This document shows positions 22,763 to 32,542 of a stretch of 64,000 bases of DNA, piece by piece. The DNA lies in assembly GCA_022575985.1 (NCBI GenBank), contig JAKSXM010000228.1:496001-560000 (forward strand), given 5' to 3'. Source of the stretch: Anagrus nilaparvatae (Eukaryota > Arthropoda > Insecta > Hymenoptera > Mymaridae). Every line of letters begins with the position of its first letter. The first letter of the stretch is position 1. Under the pieces are notes generated by a model. It was not told the origin of the DNA, did not search any database, and was given only the letters and a program-made list of their open reading frames with translations. A program made the translations under genes and the position numbers.

Positions 22763-23415
22763 TTCCGTGTAGAGTCTAAATTTTTAAATTTTAAAATTTT
22801 TCAAGTCCCAATTTTTTTTCCAAGTTCTGGAGTATTACAGACCTTTAAAATCTTCTACAATCTCATCTTTGGGTACTCAGGCATTGTTTAAAAAAGAGAT
22901 TTAGCTTAGAGAAGGCTTTTCAACTTCAGGATTTAGTTTTTTTTAAATTTTGCCTAAGAGTCTCAATTTTTCAATATTTTGTGTCCCGATTTTTTTTCTA
23001 AGTTCTGAAGTATTACAGACCTTGAAAATCTTTTGGATACTCATCTTGAGGTATTCAAGCAATGGTTCAAAAAGAGTTTTGGCCTGGAGAAAGCTTTAAT
23101 ACTTCGGGACTTAGTTTTTTTATCGTTTAACCGTAGAGTCTCAATTTTAAAATTTTTCAAGTCCCAATTTTTTTTCCAAGTTCTGGAGTATTATAGACCC
23201 TCAAAATCTTCTACAATCTCATCTTTGGGTACTCAGGCATTGTTTAAAATAGAGCTTTAGCTTGGAGAAAGCTTTTAAACTTCAGGACTTAGTTTCTTTC
23301 AATTTTAGCCTAGGAGACAATATTTCGAGTCTCTATTTTTCCTAAGTTCTGGAGCATTACAGACTTTAATAATCTATTGGAATCTCATCTTCAGGCTATC
23401 AAGCATTGGTTCACC
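22763..23415 (+). repeat. tandem repeat, about four copies of a ~178-bp unit
   Basis: The landmark AAGTTCTGGAGTATTACAGAC recurs (with single-base changes) at about 22822, 23000, 23178 and 23344. Each unit contains, in order, AAGTCCCAATTTTTTTTCC, the landmark, TCTCATCTTTGGGTACTCAG, a GCTTGGAGAAAGCTTT-like palindromic word and ACTTCAGGACTTAG. The first and third units resemble each other most. Confidence 0.85.
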
Positions 23416-24625
23416 CGTATGGTGCAAATCTGAGCGCTCAAAGTGTAAATATTTAAAATAAACCCCTTTTCGGGAGTAGTTTTTGCACATTTAAGGGTGA
23501 AGCCCCAATTTCTCTGCCAAATGACCCAGATCTTCGTCTTCAGCGATCCAAAAAACATTGACAGTGATAATACAACCCCCCCCCTCCTTTTTTTGACTGC
23601 AGTAAAAAATAAATAAAAATTAATTGAGTTATTAAAGGGAACGTTCAAAAAAAAAAAAAACGTTACGCTGATAAGCTAGGTGGAAGTTAAAGAAAATTGC
23701 TACTTACATAATATTAGACTTAAATATGGGTATTTAACAGAAAACATTAAGTAACAAATATTATCTTAGATATCACTTATTTAAGATATTGATGATTGTC
23801 TTAAAAAAGTCTGGAGTAAATTAAACTTTTTAATTTTTAATAAAATTACGGCATCGGCAACCGTAATTCCGTTATTCGAGACCGGAATTTTTTATCAGTA
23901 TAAGTGCCTTTTTCAGATATACAAATTAAAAAGATATTAAATAAAAAACATACTTGACAAATAATAAAAATTATTTTTGTTAGTAACACTTTGGAAGGTG
24001 AATAGGGGGTTGAAAAACATTTGAAATGGTGTTACACAGGGTACTCGGATACCTCAAAAACGAAAAATTTTGCACTAGATTTTTTTAACGACCACAAAGA
24101 TAATTTCAAAGAACAAAATTTTTATTAATAATAATTAACTGATAATTAGAAACTGTAGGTTTTGAAATTTTGACGGTTTTAGAAAAAATTAAAGACGTAT
24201 CTGTTTCCAAATAATCTGTAAATAGCCGTTTTTGGCCCCCTCTGTTTTGAATATGACATCAACTTACTTCAAATTGCATAAATGCTTGCAAATTTAAAAA
24301 TGATGTATTACGGTGCAATATTTATATATGCTTATGAAGTGTAAACAATTTCGTTCAAGTATTTGGAGATATGAAAGTATCGTGTTGTGTATTGAATTCT
24401 ATCATTAATTTAAAATTTCCTCCATTTTGAAAAATAAAAAGTTGCTGAATAAATTAAACAGGAAATAATTACATGGGCGGGGGGGAATTTGCCACATTTG
24501 AAAGGTGGAAGATTAATAAAAATTTTTTGTACTACATACAAGACACTGTTTTTAAAATATTAATATACATTATGAGATGAATTCTGTACGCGATGCCATA
24601 TTTTATAGCAGTATTCAAATTAAGT

Positions 24626-24657
<32 letters not shown>

Positions 24658-24932
24658 GTAACAGGTTCATTATTTCAGCATATTTAGCAGATTCTTTTAC
24701 AGAAACCAACAATCTTTTTATTATTTTAATTTTCTTTTTTTTATCAATCTTACGTATAATTTTTTTTAACATATTACAAATAAATATAATTGCATATAAC
24801 ATTACATTGTATTACTGATAACAATTACTGGTATAATTTTTTTTATGCAAACTTAGGTAACAATGTTATTTATATGTAAAAGTAAATTTGCTTTATTTTT
24901 TAATTATAAAAGTAATCGAACATTATAAAAAT
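23416..24932. other. spacer preceding the USP-bearing element
   Basis: No gene. A poly-T run of about 28 bases lies at 24628-24657. The block at about 23470-23510 (AGTAGTTTTTGCACATTTAA) has relatives near 62110 and 62250. Terminal inverted repeats of the element that follows were searched for here by eye and not found. Confidence 0.4.
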
Positions 24933-26880
24933 ATGCCTCATAAAAAAGCTGATTGTAATAAGCTGCGATTAAAAGAAAGATCAGAAATAGTTAGCTTTAT
25001 TTTAGAGAAGTATGAAACAAAAGATAATATTTATAAATTATTAGATGAATTATCATTATCTACTAGAGGGAGAGAATGGGAAGAATATTGCTACAGTTTA
25101 TATGAAAGGCGGGGTTCCGATGAAGCATTTAGCAGGAAAGTGCGAGCAACATCACATCATTTAAAAAATATAATTATCGACTTTGACAATATTTTTAAGT
25201 TATCAGAAAAAGATAAAAGCTCTAAAAGTTTGTCTCCAGATCATACCCGTCAAGTTAGTTTATCAACCATCGTAGAAAATAATATTGAATATAATTACGA
25301 GGAATGCGTTGGAGATGATCATTCGTTAGGTGTAAATTATCATAACAATTCTATAGAATCTGATTATGAAAATTTTAATAATTGGGAACCAGTAGAACAA
25401 GATATTTGTATGGAACAAAATATTGTTCAAGAAAAGGTTCTAGAAGAAAATAATATTGTAGTATATGAAAATAGTTTGAAAAAAGCATCTCAAGTTACTA
25501 ACTTTCACAATAAACCTAAAATTGTTTCAATTTAATAATTGATGCAGAAAGTCATATTGATATAATAAAATTCAGTTCAGCCAAAAATTTAAATTTACAC
25601 TGCGAAAATAATAGATTTATTGGCCTAAAAAATTTTGGCCAATCATGTTATATAAATAGTGTCATGCAAATACTATTTCACATACCTAACTTAATGACTG
25701 ATATTTTAAAGAACTGTAAATCAGATAAATGTAGTCATCAAATTTATTTTGGATTACAAAATATTGATGAGGAAATAGTAAAAGAGTCAAGTTTCGATGA
25801 ATGCATACTTTGAGCATTGGCAAGAACTTATATTGAAAATATTAAATCAAAAAAATCATTTATTGCGCCAAATAAAATTTTTAACATCCGGGCTGTAATT
25901 AATAATCAAATTGATACCAATGATCAAGACGATGCACAGATTTTTTTTAATTTTATTACCTGCGTGATGCAAGGGAAAATTGCAATGAATAATGAAAATA
26001 TAGTTATAATTAGAGAAAATTTATCCTCATTAGAATATGAAACAATTATAACAGAAATATTTAAAGCAACATCCATAAATATTTTTGAAACCTTCAACTG
26101 CAATATTTGTCAAAAAAATCGAGTATCCCAAACAGAACGCCCCTTAAGGACAATGCATCTTAATATTAATGAAAATGAGTACTCGTCCCTCCGTGATTTA
26201 TTAAATGCATATTTTAAAATAGAAAAATTTTTTGCTAAGTGTATTGTTTGCATTGAAAACAAACAATTGCATCATAAATTGGATGAAATACCAGCAGAAA
26301 AAAAATTTGTATATTCAAACTACCAAAATTTTTAGTAATAAATTTAAAAAGATTTACTGAGACTGGCAGAAAAATTACTGCAAAAATTCAGTTAGATGAA
26401 TATTTCAATTTAAATAAATATATACAAATTTTGAAGCATCTAATGAAAAAGAAAAATCAACTTTGTACAGGTTTTATGCCCTCATTGAATACGAAGTCCA
26501 AGAAATAAGGAAAGGGCATTATTCCGCCATAATTCGCCAAAATTTAAATCAATCTAATTTTACTTACTGCAGTGACTTAAATATCAAAAAAGATTTGAAT
26601 TGGGAATATGTATCAAAAAGACAAGAAACCCCGTATAGCTTATTTTATGAATTGCAAGAAAATATTACAACTAATAACTTTACAAATAATTATGTAGCCT
26701 GTCTTACTGAAAATATTGAAAATGTTAATATTTCAAAAGAAACAGATGTTGATTCTCAGATTGAAGAATCCAAAAATATCACAACCACTTTTAACACCCA
26801 ATCAAGGAAACCAAAAGAATTTACTGAAGCCTTCACATTTCATCTAGAAAGTAATTTTTGGGAAACTTATGTAATACCAT
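24933..26880 (+). pseudogene. mobile-element protein with a ubiquitin-specific-protease (USP/UCH) domain, broken
   Basis: From the ATG at 24933 a basic N-terminal region (MPHKKADCNKLRLKERS) runs about 200 codons to a stop at 25533. The frame then shifts, and the next piece (about 25540-25810) carries GLKNFGQSCYINSVMQILF, which matches the catalytic-cysteine box of USP deubiquitinases. A TGA at 25810 interrupts it. The following open stretch (25813-26335) has two CxxC pairs (CNICQ, CIVCI) of the USP zinc finger and a DDAQIFF motif. After a further frameshift come INLKRFTETGRK and RKGHYSAIIRQN, matching the USP His box region (LKRF ... GHY), and a PYSLFYEL end. At least three lesions break it. 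USPs cleave ubiquitin from proteins; here cysteine and histidine are still recognisable but no complete enzyme can be made from this copy. Confidence 0.75.
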
Positions 26881-27986
26881 GAAAGTCTAAGTTAAAAAAC
26901 GGAAGGGCAGATAAATTTAGAGAAAAATTTGAGCTAAATTTTTCCTGTCCTTGTGCTATGAAAGGTCATACCGTTAACCAAAATCCAAAACGCACTATTT
27001 ATACCTTTACAGCTGATGGTCATTGTAAATTTAAATCCTGTACTGATTTTAAATTTAAAATAACATCACACCTAGGTCCACCATTTACGGATGTAGAAGT
27101 AAGTGTATTAACAAATATGCCTGTGAATCACGATCCATTGGAAGAACCACAGCGTTTAGGTTCAACTGAAATAAGTGGAAAAAGGTCTGTATTAGCAGAA
27201 CAAGTTAAGAATATTGGCGCTTATAGTACTCAAAACAAGTTAATGAAAGAGTAAAGGAAAGGTTCGGAAGATAGTGGAGAAAGGTTAGGAGGTATGCTAA
27301 CAAATAAACATGATGCAACTCAAGTGTCTAAACTAACATTCCGCGTTCGAGATTATTTAAAAAAAATAACATCTGGAAAAATTGCCCTCTGTACATGCGA
27401 TCTTAGCCTCCCATTATTAGCTGCACAGCTTTTAATAAGTATGGAATTCGAGAGTACATAAGAAAAGTGGATGAATCAAATGAATCAATTGAAACAATTA
27501 TTTATGTATGTGCAACACATACTTTCAATACTGTCAGAAGAAAAGTTTGTAGCCAAAAAGGCTTTGCTTGCAATGAAAAAAGAAAAAAATCAGCGTAATG
27601 CTTACTTAGTTATAATTGAGCAAATGATTCATTCGCAGAATATGGATAGTATACAACACTATTTTTTCGCGCTAGTTTTTTTATTTGGGTTACCATTCAA
27701 ACATAAGGAGCATGAGTTTTACTTTGAATCCATTAAAATTTTAAAACCAGAATTGTTTGAAGACGCAGGAAATGAGAAAGTATCAGAAGATGCAGATGAA
27801 AATAATGGTTCTAGTCAATGTGAAGAGGAGTATGAAACTGATGATAACGAAGACAATGAAACTGAAATTTTTGACAATCAGGATCCCGATAACGTAGCTA
27901 ATGAAGCTCAAAGTAGCACAAAGAAAAACAATAAAAAACAATGCGAACGATACCTTAATCAATCATTATTCTATCAACAGCAGTGA
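26881..27986 (+). pseudogene. transposase-like segment 1: zinc-binding motif, ATH motif, acidic tail, broken
   Basis: Directly downstream of the USP piece. The first open stretch (26886-27254) contains CPCAMKGH and, about 25 residues on, GHCKFKSCTDFKF, a Cys/His cluster of a type I associate with proteins of DNA transposons. A TAA ends it at 27254. Later pieces include SGKIALCTCDLSLPLLAA (about 27370-27425) and, in another frame at about 27495-27570, VCATHTFNTVRRKV. The last open stretch ends in a strongly acidic region (27757-27960). Several stops and frameshifts separate the pieces. The assignment to a transposon is from overall pattern and neighbours; I cannot name the superfamily. Confidence 0.5.
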
Positions 27987-28012
27987 AAAAAATGTTGCAG
28001 TTATTAATATAA

Positions 28013-28962
28013 GCTTATGTTCCCAAATTGTGATGAGGCAAACAAAATTCAGCTTGGTAGAACTAAAATTAGTTATTACAAAAATTTTGGCCTTTCACCT
28101 TATTTTCAAAAACAATTATTAGATGACGTTGGTGAAAGCAAGCGCATCGTAGTTGGTTTCGATGAATCGTATAGGAATCGTATAGAATTAGTATAGGAAT
28201 CCCATATATTTATGACGAGTCATACCGCACTAAGGGGTTAATAAAATATTGGTGTAGTAACAACAAGATACTTAACGTCGACATTTTTAGGTCATGCAAC
28301 AGCTGAAGACATTTTAACAGCTTTTTTAAAATCTGTTGATGGTTTAAATTTGAGGAAATTACAACAAGTTAGTATGGATGGACCAAATGTTAATTTATCT
28401 TTTTAAAACTCTTAAGAGCTTATTTGGATGATGATTCTAAGGATAATCCAGTTTTGTTAGATTTAGGTAGTTGTGGTATTCACAACGCCTTTAAGGTTGA
28501 TTTCAAAACTGTAGAGTGGAAAATTGCAGAGTTTTTGAGAGCAATCTACAATTTATTTTGCAATGTACCATCCAGACGAGCTGATTATATAAATTATACA
28601 GGCTCTGATTTATTCGCCTTAAAATTTTGTTGCATAAGGTGGATAGAAAATGCTGATGTAGCTGAGAGAGCAATATAAATATTACCTCATTTAGAAAATT
28701 ATGTTGAGGAATGTAAAAAAAATAATAAAGAGCCCTCTTGTAATAGCTATAAAATAGTTTGTAAACACTTAGAACACAAGCTTTTAAAAGCAAAATTAAG
28801 TTATTTTGCTTTTTTAGCAACAACTGTTCAGCCATTTTTGACTTTTTTCCAGTCAGATAATCCTTTAGCTCCATTTTTATTTGAAGCTATTAACAATATG
28901 TTGCATGAAGTAATGCGCCGCTTCATTAAAAAAGAGGTTTTAGATAAGAATAAAGTATTTGC
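28013..28962 (+). pseudogene. transposase-like segment 2: FDES and SMDGPNVN motifs, broken
   Basis: A second transposase-like reading starts at ATGTTCCCAAATTGTG (28016). It carries GFDESYRN near 28158, then in shifted frames TRYLTSTFLGHATAED (about 28265-28305), VSMDGPNVNLSF (about 28370-28405), LLDLGSCGIHNAFK (about 28455-28495) and RRADYINYTG (about 28572-28600). This motif order belongs to a widespread family of repeat-encoded proteins in fish, cnidarians and insects with FDESLN and MDGPNVNWK motifs. Stops at 28194, 28406 and 28676 and frame changes show it is dead. Its relation to the segments on either side is unclear: it may be one polyprotein or a nested insertion. Confidence 0.6.
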
Positions 28963-29843
28963 ATGGATGATGATATTCTAGAGGCTAAATCAAATCATCT
29001 TATTAATGTTGCATGTTTTGACTTGCAAAAAGTTTTAACAACACCAAAATTAACCAATTCTTCTTCACATTACATGAGGAAATTAGCATCTTATAGTTTC
29101 ACCATATATGATATGGAGAAGAAAAAGGGATATAATTATTTGTGGAATGAAACCACAGGACATATAGGGGCTGATGAAATTTCAAGTTTTATGACTACAT
29201 AAAACAGAAAATAACTGAAGGAGTTAAAGATTTTAGATTTTATAGTGATTGTTGTGGGTGCCAGAATAAGAACAAAATTATTTTTGGCATGTACTCTAAA
29301 GTAGCCAAAGAGCTGAAAGTAAAAATTGCTCACAAATATTTTGTTCCGGGTCATTCCCAAAATCGTGGAGATAATATGCATGCTCGAATAGAAATGGCTT
29401 CCAGAAACCAAGAAATCTTTACCCAGAACGATTGGTGTAATGTTATTAAAGGAGCATGTATAAAAAACCTATACAAGGTACAGCAAGTATCTAGTTATCA
29501 AATTTTAAATTTTAGCTCTATCGCTGAAAAAAGAAAATGGGCTATAGTTCCAATCTCGTTAGTCTGCGAGTTCTACGTATATCCAGACAATACTAAAGTA
29601 TATTTCTCAAAAGAATACAATAAAACAAATGTATTGTTTTCAAATCTATTGTTTCCACGTTTGGAAAATAATTATGACCCTTTCGAACTAGTTAGACAGA
29701 AGCATCCACAGAAATTAGATATAAGTCAAGAGAAAAAAGATGATTTAGAAAAAATGTGTGAGGAACTCTACGTACCTATAGATTCTCACAGTTTTTATGA
29801 AGAAATTTTAAATAAAAAAATTTATGCAATTATAAGAGATTAA
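28963..29843 (+). pseudogene. transposase-like segment 3 (DUF7869-type), nearly intact
   Basis: Two open stretches (28963-29202 and 29190-29843, different frames) together read as one protein: CFDLQKVLTTPKL, FTIYDMEKKKG, WNETTGHIGADE, then YSDCCGCQNKN and GHSQNRGDNMHARIE, ending with a basic/acidic tail to the TAA at 29843. These are hallmarks of a repeat-encoded protein family (DUF7869-type) common in insects and other animals and thought to be a DDE-type transposase core, with the D of YSD and the D/E of the last motif as candidate acidic residues. A single frameshift near 29195 separates the parts. It is the best-preserved piece of the element. Confidence 0.65.
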
Positions 29844-29869
29844 TTTAAATTTTAAATGTACATATCGTT

Positions 29870-30193
29870 GTATTATTTTATTATAATTATAATATTTTTT
29901 TGAGGCAGAAAATTATGTTACTTTTCAGTATGCTGTTTTATTTGGCAATTCTATCAAAAAAATGTACATAATAAACCAAAAATAATAAACAAAAAATAAA
30001 ATTACTTTAATTAGTCAATAAATTCAAAAAATATTCTATTAATTAACATAAGATTCACTTTTTTCCACTCATAAGTTCATACAAAATAATTAAATCAAGC
30101 AAGTAAAAAAATTTGTGAAATTATAAGAATGAGGATAAAAAATAACAATAAAATGTAAAAATTAGTTATGCATCTAAAATATTTAAAAAGATA
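29870..30193. other. spacer after the mobile element
   Basis: AT-rich DNA with several AATAAA words just downstream of the transposase stop (for example near 29970), which could serve as its polyadenylation site. No terminal inverted repeat was recognised. Confidence 0.35.
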
Positions 30194-31446
30194 CACTGGA
30201 ATGAAAATCTGGAATTCTGCTTGTAGCTAGCGGGATTTTTTATTTCGTAAAACGATTGCAAATGACTTGAATTGTAAATAAAATTTAAAAAAATTTTTTT
30301 TTGCGCTTACGTGGAATATATGCATTTCTACGAGAAAATACGTTTTAAGAGCACCAAAAATAAAAAATAAAATTGTCGAGGCCGCGACTACCACCATGAT
30401 TTTCTAGTAGTTTGGACCCTGTAGAATGCAAAATAAACGTGAACACGAAATCGGCGATGGATGCCAAAAAGATTTTTCAACTTTTATGTCTAAAACCGTG
30501 TTTTTAGTATCTGAGCTACCCTAAATTTTCAAAATAACTTTTTAGGTAAATAAAATTAAAAAAAATAGATAAAAAAATCTGATTTCCAGGGAAAAACCAC
30601 TTCAGAAGAAAAAAAAAGTTTTCTTTTTACGATTTTAAATTTAGCCAAGTTATCGTCAATTTAAGATTTTATTCAAATATTTTGTCTTAAAAAAGATATT
30701 GAAAATTTCTTGAAGAAAAAAATCATTTTTTTTACCACATTTCAACTTTTAGGTTAAAAACCAATAAAAATCTGTGTTAAATAAATGTTGCTAATTAAAG
30801 TTTTGAAATGTTTCTGACCTAAAAATTAAAATTTTGTCAATAAAAATGATTTCTTTTTTGAAGAAATAAATATTCAGGGAAAAAATAAACGGTTTAAAAA
30901 AAACTTGAAAAAAATTTATTATTTTACAATAATAATCAAGCAAATAATGCATATTTTAAGTTCAGAAACAGACTTTTTTTAATACCTTTTTTAAAACAAA
31001 TTTGAGTAAAATCATAAATTGACGATAACTTGGCTGAATTTCATCGTAAAAAGAAAAGTTTTTTTTTCTTCTGAAGTGGTTTTACACTAGAAATCAGATT
31101 TTTAATATATTTTTTTTTTAAATTTATGTACCTGAAAGGTTATTTTGAAATTTTAGGGTAGCTCAGATATGAAAAACACGGTTTTTGACATAAAAGTCAC
31201 AAAATCTTTTTGTCATCCATCGCCGATTTCGTGTTCACGTTCTTTTTGGATTCTATAGGGTCCAAACTATCAGAAAATCATTGGTAGTCGTGGTCTCGTC
31301 AATTTTTTTTTGGTGCTCATAAAACGTATTTTCTCGTAAATGCACATATGCGTATATCAATAAGGTGAGATTTGAAAAATTTTTTGAAAAAATATTTTTT
31401 CTTTAATTTTTTAGATGTTTCAAGTCATTTGCAATTTTTTTCAGTG
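30194..31446. mobile_element. ~1.25-kb near-complete palindrome (foldback element)
   Basis: The left arm (about 30255-30815) is mirrored by the right arm (about 30825-31432). Matching blocks include GATTGCAAATGACTTGAA against TTCAAGTCATTTGCAA, GAACACGAAATCGGCGATGG against CCATCGCCGATTTCGTGTTC, and AGCCAAGTTATCGTCAATTT against AAATTGACGATAACTTGGCT. The outermost CACTG/CAGTG at 30194 and 31446 may be the ends, but no clear target duplication is present. There is no coding capacity. Related sequence (GATTGCAAATTACTTCAA) occurs near 54005. Confidence 0.8.
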
Positions 31447-32542
31447 TGCTTAAAATTTAATTGTACAAGCAATATGATTTATATCATGCGTGCATTTTAA
31501 TTATTAAATTACTAAAGGATTCTGATAATATTATGTTTGAAATATTTCATTATTAAGCGGCAAAAATTACAGTCTTTGTGATCGCTCCAACCTTTCAATT
31601 TCTTAAAACTTTCTTAAAACTCTATATCCAAGATGAAAAAGAAACTGAATACAAAGAAATACAAAAGAATAAAATAAAAGAAATAAAATATACTTTTCAT
31701 TACACGCTGCAAAAAAGATCTACTTTCTTACTTTCGGGCGATCTTTTTTTCGCTCTTAATGAAAAACTATGTGTTGAACACGGGAAAAAATGTAGGAAAT
31801 TTTACTTTCAATGCTGTCTGCACTCGTTCGCTACGCTCACTCGTTCATACAACTGCATTGAAAGCCAAATCCTATTTTTTTCCCTTGTTGAACAAATAGA
31901 TAATACAAAACACAATTCATATACATTGATAATCAGTGCTACCACTAAAAATTTCAGTAAAAAAAAAATAAATTAGGATATTCAAATTTTTTCCACTCGC
32001 GTTGGATATTCAAGAGTCTTCACGTATATGATCGAAATTACGATTATTAAATAATATATCGTGGCAATGATAAATTCTTAAATACTTGTCTTGATATGTA
32101 GTCTAATATTTACTCTCTAAATATATCAGACAGTGTAGTATTAAATTAAGAACAATCATTAAGATGTTGTTTAAAATTTTTTATGTTGGGAAAATCCGAA
32201 TTTTCGGAGAATCCCAAAGCCATTTCACCTCTTGGATAAACAGTGTGAGGCATCATCAAATTTTTTTTTAATTTTAAGCAAATTTTTGATTCTGATTGAA
32301 AATTTAAGCAAAGTGACCTAACCCTGTGTAGTATACTTTTTACGAACCAGAGTTCTATTCTACTTTTTTTTTCTTTAGGCGCAAGAAAGAATGACTTGCC
32401 AGACAGAAAGTACGCGCTTTCTGACCTTAGTCGAAAAAAAATATGCTTAAAATTATTATGCTGAGTATAAGAATGAACATAAGACAATCATAATTTTGTT
32501 AATATTTAAAACTATTTGAATTCTGAAACGAAAGTGGTAAAA
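31447..32542. other. spacer with two hairpin repeats downstream of helicase B
   Basis: It contains a hairpin of the CGAGCGAGTGCAG family at about 31772-31895. At about 32330-32440 there is a short piece of the GC-rich repeat family (GAAAGTACGCGCTTTCTGACC). No gene is recognised; open frames here cross the repeats. Confidence 0.45.
31772..31895. repeat. hairpin repeat with GC-rich CGTAGCGAACGAGTGCAG centre, copy 1
   Basis: The arms TGTTGAACACGGGAAAAAA and TTTTTTCCCTTGTTGAACA are inverted, as are CTTTCAATGCTGTCTGCAC and the reverse complement of a GTTCATACAACTGCATTGAAAG-like block. The centre is CTCGTTCGCTACGCTCACTCG. Related copies are at about 35745-35895 and 39412-39705. Confidence 0.7.

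Noticed and set aside
24620..24802. 60-codon Lys/Ile-rich open frame on the minus strand next to poly-T
   Set aside because: The lysine run is the complement of the poly-T tract, and nothing else supports a gene.
28503..28874. 123-codon minus-strand open frame
   Set aside because: It is the antisense shadow of transposase-like segment 2, whose plus-strand motifs are recognisable.
32146..32487. 113-codon open frame on the minus strand after helicase B
   Set aside because: It crosses a fragment of the GC-rich repeat and is not joined in phase to the helicase.
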